Positions 9,087 to 16,820 of a stretch of 51,586 bases of DNA are shown one piece after another (the first letter of the stretch is position 1; every line of letters starts with the position of its first letter). The notes below the pieces were generated by a model, which saw nothing but the letters and a program-made list of their open reading frames with translations, did not search any database and was not told where the DNA came from. This DNA comes from Gemmatimonadaceae bacterium (GTDB taxonomy: Bacteria; Gemmatimonadota; Gemmatimonadetes; Gemmatimonadales; Gemmatimonadaceae). Location: NCBI GenBank assembly GCA_025930755.1, contig JAICOJ010000014.1, positions 1 to 51,586 on the forward strand, in the 5' to 3' direction. The position numbers and the translations under genes are program-made.

Positions 9087-9220
9087 CGAGGGGTCAGGAG
9101 TCAGGGGTCCGGTTTCAGAGGGTGTCAGGGAGAAGGGATCAGGAGAGTCCCGAGCTGCTCTCTCCTACAACCCATCCCCTCACACTCCCTGATCCCTGAC
9201 CCCTGACTCCTGACCCCTCG
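9087..9220. repeat. TGACTCC-family inverted repeat with 23-bp perfect arms
   Basis: Arms at 9087-9109 and 9198-9220 are perfect 23-base reverse complements built from GGGTCAGGAGTC and GACTCCTGACCC units. Inside lie further weaker arms (GTGTCAGGGAG and CTCCCTGATCCC). It follows the S46 gene stop by three bases and precedes the same-strand helicase gene, so it could end the first transcript. Confidence 0.92.
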
Positions 9221-9256
9221 GGACTCCTGGCCTCTTTCCTGCCACTAGCTCCCGCC

Positions 9257-10765
9257 ATGCCGCGCCAACTCGAAGCTCGCGCGCAGTCCCTCATGCGCGA
9301 GCAATTTGGGCACGCCGATTTCCAGCCGGGCCAGTGGGAGCCAATGCGAGCTCTGCTCGCCGGCCGTGACGCGATCGTCGTCATGCCCACGGGGAGCGGG
9401 AAGTCACTCATCTATCAGCTCCCGGCGCTGATGTTCGATGGGCTCACGGTCGTGGTGACCCCGCTCATCGCCCTGATGAAGGACCAGGAGGACAAGCTGA
9501 GCGCGTGCGGCGTCGACGTGATCGCCATGCACTCGCATCTCACCGACACCCAGGCTCGCGACATCCACGAGCGCGTCGGCAGCGGACAGGGTGCCATCCT
9601 CTACCTCACGCCGGAACGCTTCAAGGACCGGGAATTCTTCGAGCGGCTCCTCGAGCGGCGCGTCAGTCTCTTCGTCATCGACGAGGCGCACTGCGTCTCC
9701 CAATGGGGGCACGACTTCCGGCCGGACTACCTCACGTTAGGCTCCGTGGCGCGCCGCCTTGGCCGGCCCCCGATCCTCGCGCTCACGGCGACCGCGACCG
9801 CCGAGGTCCGCCGGGACATCGCGCGCCAGCTCGAAATGAAGGACCCGCACCTGACGATCACGGGGTTCGCGCGGCCGAATCTCCGCTTCGAGATCCGGCG
9901 CACGGTCAACGCGGCCGTGAAGGATGAGGAGGTCGAGCGGACGCTCCGCGCGCGCGAGGGCGATGGCGTCATCTACACCGCCACGATTCGCGAAGCCGAA
10001 CGGCTGTACGAGCGCCTCCGGCACGACCATCCCGTCGGGATCTACCACGGCAAGATGGCGCCCGGCGAACGCAAGGAAACGCAGGATCGGTTCATGAGTG
10101 GCGATCTCGGCGTCATGATCGCGACCAATGCCTTCGGACTGGGCATCGACAAGCAGGACATCCGCTTCGTGCTGCACTATCACTTCCCAGGATCGATCGA
10201 GGCGTACTACCAGGAAGCCGGTCGGGCGGGTCGGGACGGCGACCCCGCAACGTGCGCGCTCCTGTACCGTGTCGAGGATCGGCGCGTCCAGTCGTACTTC
10301 CTCGGCGGCAAGTATCCCGAGATCGAAGAGGCGGCGCGCGTCGCCATCTGCCTGGAGCAGTATCCGCTGTCCACACCAGTGGCGCTCACCGACCTGGCGA
10401 ATCAAGCGGATGTGCCGGCGCGGAAGGCGCGGATCGTGCTCGCGCTGCTCAAGCGGCATGGGCTCGTGCGCGAGCATCGTGGAGGCAGCTGGGAGCGCCT
10501 CGGAAGCCAGCTGACGTCGGTCAACCTCAGCGAAGACCTGCACGACTACGAAGAGCGGCGCGCGATGGACCAGTCGAAGCTGCGCGCGATCGTTCGCTAC
10601 TGCCAGACAACGGAATGCCGAACGCGCTACATCCTCGAGTACTTCGGCGAGGCGGTCGAGCCGGGATGGGCGTGCGGGAATTGCGACTCGTGCGATGCGA
10701 TGGAGCGATGGGAAGAGCGAGCGACGACTGACCGAGCGTCGACTGACCGAGCAGCAGTGGCCTAG
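9257..10765 (+). CDS. RecQ-family ATP-dependent DNA helicase
   Basis: A 502-residue 3'-5' superfamily-2 helicase of the RecQ family. Walker A is MPTGSGKSLIYQLPAL, the DEAH box is VIDEAHCVSQWGHDFRPDY, and motifs V and VI are seen as TNAFGLGIDKQDIRFV and YYQEAGRAGRDG. A RecQ zinc-binding region follows, with cysteines in CQTTECRTRY and ACGNCDSC. The C-terminal HRDC domain of long RecQ proteins is missing; the protein ends soon after the zinc site, as in short RecQ forms. It is followed after 9 bases by the SDR gene, probably in one operon. Its DNA-repair substrates are inferred from the family. Confidence 0.93.
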   Translation: MPRQLEARAQSLMREQFGHADFQPGQWEPMRALLAGRDAIVVMPTGSGKSLIYQLPALMFDGLTVVVTPLIALMKDQEDKLSACGVDVIAMHSHLTDTQARDIHERVGSGQGAILYLTPERFKDREFFERLLERRVSLFVIDEAHCVSQWGHDFRPDYLTLGSVARRLGRPPILALTATATAEVRRDIARQLEMKDPHLTITGFARPNLRFEIRRTVNAAVKDEEVERTLRAREGDGVIYTATIREAERLYERLRHDHPVGIYHGKMAPGERKETQDRFMSGDLGVMIATNAFGLGIDKQDIRFVLHYHFPGSIEAYYQEAGRAGRDGDPATCALLYRVEDRRVQSYFLGGKYPEIEEAARVAICLEQYPLSTPVALTDLANQADVPARKARIVLALLKRHGLVREHRGGSWERLGSQLTSVNLSEDLHDYEERRAMDQSKLRAIVRYCQTTECRTRYILEYFGEAVEPGWACGNCDSCDAMERWEERATTDRASTDRAAVA

Positions 10766-10774
10766 AGGCGTGAG

Positions 10775-12280
10775 ATGCGAGTATTCGTGACCGGTGGTTC
10801 CGGAGTCGTAGGAACGGCGACCGTGCGATCGCTCGTCGCGCGCGGGCATGAGGTGCGGCTCTGCAGCCGCAACGCGCAACGCGATGTCGAGCGGTGGCCC
10901 CATGGCGTGGAGGCATGTCCCGCGAGTGTCGATGATGTTGCGTCACTGCGCGGATCGATGGAGGGGTGCGACGCAGTGATTCATGTCGCAGGCATCGTCG
11001 CCGAGGAGCCACCGGATATCACCTTTCAGCGCGTGAACGTCGACGGAACGCAGAACGTGCTGCGGGAGGCCGAGCGTGCCGATGTCGGGCGCTTCATCTA
11101 CGTGTCATCGCTCGGCGCCGATCGCGGTACCTCGAATTACCACCGGTCGAAGCGTGCCGCTGAGGGTCTCGTGAGGCAGTTCCGTGGGGGATGGCTCATT
11201 CTGCGACCGGGGAACGTGTACGGTCCGGGTGACGAGGTGATCTCGCTGTTGCTGAAGACGGTTCGGACGCTTCCGGCGATTCCGGTGATCGATGGCGGCG
11301 ATCAGCCCTTCCAGCCGATTTTCGCCGAGGACCTCGGCGAAGCGATCGCCGCCGCGGTAGCGCGGCCGGATCTCTCGCGAACCACCCTCGAGCTGGCGGG
11401 CGCTGAGCGGACGTCGATGAACGATCTGCTCGATCGCTTCAGCCGGATCACGGAGAAGACGCCGCTTCGCATTCCGCTGCCATCGTGGCTCGCCGAAGCG
11501 GGCACACGCGTCGCAGGCGCCTTCGGTGTCGACCTTCCGGTGAACGTCGATCAGCTGCAGATGCTGGTGGAAGAGAACGTCATCTCACCGGGCGAGACGA
11601 ACGCCCTGGTGACGACGTTCAAGATCACGCCGACCCCACTCGACGACGGGCTGCGGCGGCTCGCCGACGAGATGCCCGAGCAGACTCCCGCGGACGGGAC
11701 GGGGCGGCTGCACCGGCGGCGCTACTGGGCCGACATCGCCGAGTGCGAGCTCACCGCGACCGCGCTCTTCGAGCGGTTCCGCACCAACTTCAAGACCTTC
11801 ATGCCCGAGGCGGCGATCGAGGTCGGCGTGGAGCGCGGAACGCCCTGCGTGCCTGACGAGGGTGAGACGCTGACCCTCGGCCTTCCCCTTCGGGGGAACG
11901 TTCAGGTGCGCGTGCTCGAGGTCGATGAGCGATGGATGACGTTCGTCACCGTCGAGGGGCATCCACTGGCGGCGGCGATCCGCTTCGTCACTGAGGACCA
12001 GGCGGACGACATCGTGCGATTCGAGATTCAAACGTACGATCGCGCCGGCTCATTGATGGACGCGGTGATGCTGGCGATCGTCGGCGATCTGCTCAAGGAC
12101 GCCACCTGGCGTGCCGTCGTCCAGCGCGTGATCGACGAGAGCAACGGGCGCGCGGTCGGCGGCGTGCAGCATTCCGATGAGGTGCTGGAGGGTGAAGAGG
12201 CCGAGCTGGTCGAGCAATGGGCGGAAGCGCTGGTGATGGCCGAGCGTCGCGCCGAGGAGGCTCACCGAGCGTCGCCGTAG
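10775..12280 (+). CDS. NAD(P)-binding SDR (NDUFA9-like) fused to a DUF1990-like domain
   Basis: Residues 1-290 form an extended or atypical short-chain dehydrogenase: the dinucleotide motif is TGGSGVVG near the start, followed by VIHVAGIV, FIYVSSLGAD with YHRSKRAAE (Y-x3-K), and RPGNVYGPGD. This resembles the NDUFA9/YbjT-type group that binds NAD(P) and often acts as sensor or chaperone. Residues of about 320-480 (ECELTATALFERFRTNF, LPLRGNVQVRVLEVDERW, VEGHPLAAAIRF) resemble DUF1990/START-type folds; this second assignment is tentative. The C-terminus is a charged helix. The 3' end overlaps the convergent DCC gene by 19 bases. Substrate unknown. Confidence 0.8.
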   Translation: MRVFVTGGSGVVGTATVRSLVARGHEVRLCSRNAQRDVERWPHGVEACPASVDDVASLRGSMEGCDAVIHVAGIVAEEPPDITFQRVNVDGTQNVLREAERADVGRFIYVSSLGADRGTSNYHRSKRAAEGLVRQFRGGWLILRPGNVYGPGDEVISLLLKTVRTLPAIPVIDGGDQPFQPIFAEDLGEAIAAAVARPDLSRTTLELAGAERTSMNDLLDRFSRITEKTPLRIPLPSWLAEAGTRVAGAFGVDLPVNVDQLQMLVEENVISPGETNALVTTFKITPTPLDDGLRRLADEMPEQTPADGTGRLHRRRYWADIAECELTATALFERFRTNFKTFMPEAAIEVGVERGTPCVPDEGETLTLGLPLRGNVQVRVLEVDERWMTFVTVEGHPLAAAIRFVTEDQADDIVRFEIQTYDRAGSLMDAVMLAIVGDLLKDATWRAVVQRVIDESNGRAVGGVQHSDEVLEGEEAELVEQWAEALVMAERRAEEAHRASP

Positions 12281-12735
12281 TCGAGCTGCTCCGGGCGGAA
12301 CTGGCAGTGCTCCCCGCAGCCGAAGCGATATCGGTTGCGTGCGAACCACCGATAGAACCTGTCGGCCAGCTTCCCGACGAAGGGAAGCTTGAACACCCAG
12401 CCGATGAGCCATCCGCTGGGAAGAATGCCAAGCAGATCCTCGATCGCCTGGGCGCCCTGCGTGGTGCGACCACCCGGTCCAATGAGCTGAACGGCCTGCG
12501 CGTACGCGTCGGCGGGAATCCAGGGAAATCGCGCCTGCACGCAGGTGTTCTGCGACGGAATGCTCTCGATCCTCTTGCGGCGGTCCCAGCGCTCCAGGAG
12601 CCGCACGAGCCGGCCGCACACCTTGCAGTTGCCGTCGTAGACGAGGGTCCACGGGCGACCCTCGCCACCGCAGTCACTCGATTGCCCGGCGAAGATGAAG
12701 CGAACGACCGGATACATGCGTGCGGTCGTAGTCAT
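12262..12735 (-). CDS. DCC-family (DUF393) thiol-disulfide-like protein
   Basis: A 157-residue protein whose VYDGNCKVC segment (Cys37, Cys40) is the D-x-x-C-x-x-C motif of the DCC family, predicted thioredoxin-fold oxidoreductases. A hydrophobic helix region (LPSGWLIGWVFKLPFVGK) follows, and a second cysteine pair appears near the end (FGCGEHCQF). The ATG at 12735 overlaps the stop of the upstream OsmC-like gene as ATGA, so the two are co-translated. Pairing with an OsmC-like protein suggests a role in redox or thiol chemistry, which is inference. Confidence 0.85.
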   Translation of the reverse strand: MTTTARMYPVVRFIFAGQSSDCGGEGRPWTLVYDGNCKVCGRLVRLLERWDRRKRIESIPSQNTCVQARFPWIPADAYAQAVQLIGPGGRTTQGAQAIEDLLGILPSGWLIGWVFKLPFVGKLADRFYRWFARNRYRFGCGEHCQFRPEQLDYGDAR

Positions 12736-13103
12736 GAGGCGATCGCCGTCGTAACCGTCGGGGCGGTCGCGAGCGTGTTGTGGATCGCGCAGAGGTGCGC
12801 GGCTCGCTCGGCGGCCGTTCGCCGCTCGGGAGGCAGCTGTGGCCAGATGATTTTCACGTCGATCGTGCCGACGCGGTGCGGCTTCTCGGCAAAGCGCCAG
12901 TCCACCTCGAGCGCCAGTCCGGACGCATCGAGCTTGGCATGTTCCGCCCACGAGGCGAGCACGGAGAGTACGCAGGTCGCCAGCGAGCTCGCGAGCATGT
13001 GGAAAGGCGAGTATTGCGCGTCGGGACGATCGGCCTCGATGGTCAGAGGACCAGGGGTTCCCTCGAGACGGATACGCTCCTCCGACAACAGCAGAATCTT
13101 CAC
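12732..13103 (-). CDS. OsmC-family protein
   Basis: A 123-residue protein of the OsmC/Ohr superfamily, which reduces organic hydroperoxides through two cysteines. The start is a GTG at 13103 with a GAGGAG site eight bases upstream. The first redox cysteine lies in MLASSLATCVLSVLASW and the second in AAHLCAIHN. The upstream conserved piece is YSPFHMLASS. Specificity (OsmC, Ohr or YhfA type) cannot be fixed; the wording is closest to the YhfA-like group. It is the first gene of a two-gene operon, divergent from the channel gene with 73 bases between starts. Confidence 0.85.
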   Translation of the reverse strand: MKILLLSEERIRLEGTPGPLTIEADRPDAQYSPFHMLASSLATCVLSVLASWAEHAKLDASGLALEVDWRFAEKPHRVGTIDVKIIWPQLPPERRTAAERAAHLCAIHNTLATAPTVTTAIAS

Positions 13104-13176
13104 GTCGTTCTCCTCGCGGCCGCGGCGCTGAGTATGCAAAGAATACGCCCCGAACCGATGGCTGGAGACTGCACGA

Positions 13177-13968
13177 ATGACTGATACCGACTCGTCGACA
13201 CCTCGCCTCGCGCGTGAGCGGGCGCGCCTCCTGATTCGCTTTCGCCAGTGGATGGAGGTTCCCCTCCTCGTCCTCGGCTTCGTGTGGCTGGTGCTACTGG
13301 TCGTCGAGCTGACGAGCGGGCTGCATCCAATGCTCGAGTCGTTGAGCACGACGATCTGGATCATCTTCATCGCTGCGTTTCTGGTCGAGCTGGCCCTCGC
13401 GCCGCGGAAGCTCGCCTATCTGCGCTCACAATGGCTCACGGTGCTGTCGCTGGCGCTTCCCGCGTTGCGCGTGCTTCGCATCGCGCGCACGCTGCGGGTG
13501 CTGCGCGCGGCGCGCGCCGTTCGGGGCGCTCGGCTGCTGCGAGTGGTGACGGGGTTGAATCGCGGGATGCGCGCGCTCGGCCGCAGCATGGGACGGCGAG
13601 GATTCGGGTACGTCAGCGCGCTCACGCTGATCGTGATCGTTGCCGGGGCCGCCGGGATGCTCGCACTCGAGCGCGACGCGAGCGGGGGGCTTCCCGACTA
13701 CGCCAGCGCGCTGTGGTTCACGATCATGCTCCTGACGACGATCGGATCGGAGTATTGGCCGCGCACGCCCGAGGGGCGAGTGCTGTGTCTGCTCCTGTCG
13801 CTCTACGCGATCAGTGTGTTCGGCTACATCACGGCAGCTCTGGCGAGCTTCTTCGTCGACCGCGATCGCGAGGAGCGTGGTCCGGAGCTGGCGAGTGAAG
13901 ACGCCGTACAAGCGCTACGCATGGAGATCGTCGCCTTGCGTCAGGAGCTTGGGGCGAGACGCCCGTGA
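13177..13968 (+). CDS. Voltage-gated-type K+ channel homologue with a non-standard filter
   Basis: A 263-residue six-helix cation channel subunit. The S1-S3 helices occupy about residues 25-100. An S4-like helix carries regularly spaced arginines (RVLRIARTLRVLRAARAVRG), then come a pore helix and filter, and S6 (LLLSLYAISVFGYITAALASFF). The filter reads TTIGSEYWP (residues 187-195) where K+ channels normally have T-V-G-Y-G-D. The C-terminus is a short helix (ALRMEIVALRQEL), perhaps a tetramer coil. I call it a channel with confidence, but ion selectivity is uncertain. The next gene starts at a GTG overlapping its stop. Confidence 0.85.
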   Translation: MTDTDSSTPRLARERARLLIRFRQWMEVPLLVLGFVWLVLLVVELTSGLHPMLESLSTTIWIIFIAAFLVELALAPRKLAYLRSQWLTVLSLALPALRVLRIARTLRVLRAARAVRGARLLRVVTGLNRGMRALGRSMGRRGFGYVSALTLIVIVAGAAGMLALERDASGGLPDYASALWFTIMLLTTIGSEYWPRTPEGRVLCLLLSLYAISVFGYITAALASFFVDRDREERGPELASEDAVQALRMEIVALRQELGARRP

Positions 13969-14894
13969 GACTCGCGCGCCGCGCCACGCATCTGGGGGCG
14001 CTCCTCGCGTGTGCGTCGTGCGGTCGCGCCGACGCAGCGCGACAGTACGACGACTACATGCTCCTGCGCGGCCGGCTCGTCGCGGCGGAGACGAGCGCGG
14101 CCGGGTTTCGTGGACGATACGCGATACAGCGCGTGCGCCTCAGCAGCTCGACGGGCCTCGAGGTGACGGGACGGCTGCTGCGGCCCGCCTCGACCACGCC
14201 AGCACCGGCCATTCTGCTCAACGACGGCCGCGAGCTCGACTCGAGAGCGATCGATTACCTGCCGGCCGACTTTGGCGACGTGGTCGTCCTGTCGATCGAT
14301 TACCCGGAGGCGATTCCGTACACCGTCGGCGTGAAGGACATGGTGCTCAACGGTGGCACCATTCGGAAGGCGGCACGTCTCATCCCGGCGTCCTTCTCCC
14401 TGGCCGGCGAGTGGCTCTCGATGCGAGAGGACGTGGACGCAGAACGCGTCGGCATCGTCGCCACGTCGTTTGCGGTGCCGTTCGCCACGATCGCGGCGGC
14501 CATGGACGCACGATTCCGCGACGTCGGATTGATCTATGGCGCTGGCGACTTCGCGACCGTCATGGCGGCCAACATTACGCTGCGCCCACGATTTCTGCGT
14601 CGTCCAGCGGCGTGGCTCGCGACACGAGCGTTCCGGGAATTCGAGCCGGAGCGCCACGTCGCGCAAATCGCGCCGAGGCCTCTGCTGATGATCAACGGGA
14701 TCGACGACCCGCAGATGCCTCGCGAAGCGGTGCAGTCACTCTACGACGCGGCGCGCGAGCCGAAGACGGTCATCTGGCTTCGCACCGGTCATTTGCTTCC
14801 TACCGACAGCGTGCTCATCCGCGCGCTGGTCGATACTGCACTCGCGCGGCTGCCGATCCTGCGCCGTCCAGTGGCGGCACCCATCGTCCCATGA
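13965..14894 (+). CDS. Alpha/beta-hydrolase-like exported protein with weak nucleophile motif
   Basis: A 309-residue alpha/beta-hydrolase-fold protein. The GTG start forms a GTGA overlap with the channel gene, so translation is coupled. The N-terminus (LARRATHLGALLACASCGRAD) looks like a lipoprotein or Sec signal. Fold marks are ILLNDGREL, VVVLSIDYPEAIPY, then VGIVATSFAVPFATIAA where the nucleophile elbow G-x-S-x-G should be; here it reads A-T-S-F-A, so both glycines are replaced. An acid (LLMINGIDDPQMP) and a histidine (LRTGHLLPTD) are in the right order. It may be a divergent esterase. Connection with the channel is unknown. Confidence 0.72.
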   Translation: MRLARRATHLGALLACASCGRADAARQYDDYMLLRGRLVAAETSAAGFRGRYAIQRVRLSSSTGLEVTGRLLRPASTTPAPAILLNDGRELDSRAIDYLPADFGDVVVLSIDYPEAIPYTVGVKDMVLNGGTIRKAARLIPASFSLAGEWLSMREDVDAERVGIVATSFAVPFATIAAAMDARFRDVGLIYGAGDFATVMAANITLRPRFLRRPAAWLATRAFREFEPERHVAQIAPRPLLMINGIDDPQMPREAVQSLYDAAREPKTVIWLRTGHLLPTDSVLIRALVDTALARLPILRRPVAAPIVP

Positions 14895-15395
14895 CGGCAC
14901 CCGCCTTGCGGCGCGTCATCCTATTACGGGCTGGCCTGGTAGCCCCGACAAGGCGAGAACCGAAGAGGGCAGATTCCGGCAACCGCAAACGTCAACAGCG
15001 TTAAACGCGGATTCCACGGATTGGAAAGCAAAACCTGCACGGAGTAACGGCAACCGCAGCAACTTGGAGACTGCAGCCGCGTGTCGGGTGTGAGTCACCC
15101 ACACGCAGGACAAGAGCAACGGCATTGTTTTACCGCAGAGGTCGTAGAGGAGCTTCAGCTACAAGTGCTTTTGAAAAGGCTCCTCCAGTTGAAGTTCCCT
15201 CTGCGTCCTCTGCGGCAAGAATGCCGTTACCGCTGCCGTTGTTGCATCCGTGTCGTTTTGCCGTTCAAACCGCCGGATCCGCGTCACACGCTTTTCCCGA
15301 TGCAGTTGCCGGTGCTCTTGTGCGGCCGTCTGCGGTTCCTTCATCGGTCTTGCATCTGCATGACGGGGATAGGCCACGAGTCCTGAGGAAGAGAC
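14895..15395. other. 501-base non-coding gap with nested inverted repeats
   Basis: No convincing gene, tRNA or rRNA is seen. The gap holds the CGCAGAGG-family hairpin at 15118-15228. A looser outer pair (ACGCGGATTCCACGG near 15005 and CCGCCGGATCCGCGT near 15270) could extend the structure to about 280 bases. The promoter of the hydrolase at 15396 must lie in the last part, but no clear -35/-10 pair stands out. Confidence 0.6.
15118..15228. repeat. CGCAGAGG-family inverted repeat
   Basis: The left arm (15118-15141) reads AACGGCATT, GTTTTA, CCGCAGAGG; the right arm (15207-15228) is CCTCTGCGG followed by CAAGAATGCCGTT, so the outer 8-9 bases and the inner 9 bases pair. Between them sit further GAGG/CCTC units. 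The unit matches the perfect hairpin at 32797-32857. Confidence 0.8.
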
Positions 15396-16061
15396 ATGGC
15401 GGCAGTGATGAGCGGGCGCGACGTGATGGTCACGAGCGACTCGGCGACGATGCGCGGCCTCCTCGGCATTCCCAAGGGTGCGCGCGGTGTCGTCCTGTTC
15501 GCGCACGGGAGCGGTAGCGGGCGACTCAGCTCGCGGAACAACTTCGTCGCGCGCGCCCTCCAGGACGCCGGGCACGCGACGCTTCTCATTGACCTCCTGA
15601 GCGAGGAAGAGGAGCGCATCGACGCCGGGACGGGTCACCTGCGCTTCGACATCCCCTTTCTCGCGAAGCGTGTCGAGGCAGCAACCACCTGGCTCGCGGA
15701 CACGGCGGAGACGCGAACGCTCGGAGTAGGGTACTTCGGCGCGAGCACTGGGGCCGCGGCGGCGCTGGTCGCGGCGGCCGAGTTGCAGGACCGTGTCGAT
15801 GCGGTCGTGTCGCGCGGAGGGCGTCCCGATCTGGCGGGAGAGCATCTCGCCAGGGTGACGGCGCCAACGCTCCTGATCGTCGGCAGCCGCGACGTGCCGG
15901 TGATCCCGCTCAACGAGGACGCGTTCGCGCAGCTGCGGTGCGCGAAGAAGCTCGAGATCGTCCCCGGCGCCTCGCATCTGTTCGAGGAGCCCGGGACGCT
16001 CGAGGTGGTGTCCCGATTGGCGGCGTCGTGGTTCACCAGGTACCTCGGTACGACCGACTGA
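15396..16061 (+). CDS. Dienelactone-hydrolase-like alpha/beta hydrolase
   Basis: A 221-residue cytosolic alpha/beta hydrolase. Typical pieces are VVLFAHGSGSGRLSSRN, the nucleophile elbow GYFGASTGAAAAL (Ser in GASTG), the acid region TLLIVGSRDVPVIP, and the histidine in GASHLFEEPG. Members of this subfamily are often encoded next to, or fused with, phosphoribosyltransferases, and here its stop overlaps the start of such a gene by one base (TGATG). No signal peptide is seen. Substrate unknown; the coupling suggests that the two proteins work together. Confidence 0.9.
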   Translation: MAAVMSGRDVMVTSDSATMRGLLGIPKGARGVVLFAHGSGSGRLSSRNNFVARALQDAGHATLLIDLLSEEEERIDAGTGHLRFDIPFLAKRVEAATTWLADTAETRTLGVGYFGASTGAAAALVAAAELQDRVDAVVSRGGRPDLAGEHLARVTAPTLLIVGSRDVPVIPLNEDAFAQLRCAKKLEIVPGASHLFEEPGTLEVVSRLAASWFTRYLGTTD

Positions 16062-16744
16062 TGCTGTTTCCAGATCGCGCGGTGGCGGGGCAACGACTGG
16101 CGTCGGAGCTCGTGCGTCGCCTGCCGCAGATCCGCCACGAAGATCCACTCGTGCTCGCGATCCCGCGTGGCGGGGTGCCCGTGGGCTACGAAGTCGCGCG
16201 CGCGATCGACGCTCCGCTCGACCTCTTCATCGCGCGCAAGCTCGGGGCGCCCGGCCATGAAGAGCTGGGTATCGGCGCCGTTGCCCCGGGCGGGACGCGG
16301 TTTCTCGATGCGGACGCGATCCGTATGCTCGGCGTGAGCGACGAGTACATCGAGGAAGTCACGCGCAAGGAGCTGGCGGAGCTGGAGCGACGCCTTCGTC
16401 GTTTTCGCGGGGATCGGCCTCCCGCGCGCATCGAGGGCCGATCGGTGGTCCTCGTCGATGATGGTCTTGCCACCGGCGTGACGGCGCTCGCGTCACTGAC
16501 CGCGCTCCGTCTCCAGCGCCCGCGCCGGCTCGTCTTCGCGGCACCGGTGTGCTCGGTCGAGGGCGCGCAGGCGGTGGCTCGTCAGGCGAACGACGTCGTG
16601 TGCGTCGCGACCCCTGACCGCTTCTTCGGCGTCGGCGCGTGGTATGATGACTTCACGCAGACGACGGACGAGGAAGTGGTGGAACTACTCCACAGGGGTC
16701 AGGAGTCCGGGGTCAGGGATCAGGGGGTGTCGGGGGGCAGGTGA
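16061..16744 (+). CDS. Phosphoribosyltransferase-domain protein
   Basis: A 227-residue type-I phosphoribosyltransferase fold protein. The PRPP-binding motif is VVLVDDGLATGVTA, with an N-terminal LAIPRGGVPVGYEVA and an inserted helical hood (DEYIEEVTRKELAELERRLRRFR). The start at 16061 overlaps the previous stop. The natural domain probably ends near TDEEVVELL; the last 16 or so residues (ESGVRDQGVSGGR and before) are encoded by the repeat element that begins at 16693, so the C-terminus is repeat-derived. The substrate is unknown. The group is common beside hydrolases and erythromycin-esterase-like genes, as here. Confidence 0.9.
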   Translation: MLFPDRAVAGQRLASELVRRLPQIRHEDPLVLAIPRGGVPVGYEVARAIDAPLDLFIARKLGAPGHEELGIGAVAPGGTRFLDADAIRMLGVSDEYIEEVTRKELAELERRLRRFRGDRPPARIEGRSVVLVDDGLATGVTALASLTALRLQRPRRLVFAAPVCSVEGAQAVARQANDVVCVATPDRFFGVGAWYDDFTQTTDEEVVELLHRGQESGVRDQGVSGGR

Positions 16745-16820
16745 CAGGAGAGCTGCGGTGTTGCCGTTCTCTCCCGAAACCCACTCGCTGACACCCTGAC
16801 CCCTCACTCCTGACTCCTGG
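16693..16820. repeat. TGACTCC-family inverted repeat at convergent gene ends
   Basis: The left arm (16693-16731) carries GGTCAGGAGTCCGGGGTCAG and then GGATCAGGGGGTGTC; the right arm (16790-16820) reads GACACCCTGACCCC, then TCACTCCTGACTCCTGG. The left arm is translated as the C-terminus of the phosphoribosyltransferase; the right arm ends at the stop of the minus-strand gene. Confidence 0.88.

Noticed and set aside
9087-9220. Insertion-sequence or MITE remnant
   Set aside because: No target duplication or transposase trace is seen, and similar elements in other families share architecture but not sequence, unlike copies of a transposon.
14895-15395. tRNA or small RNA gene in the long gap
   Set aside because: No cloverleaf, CCA end or anticodon arm could be recognised by eye; only repeat hairpins are evident.
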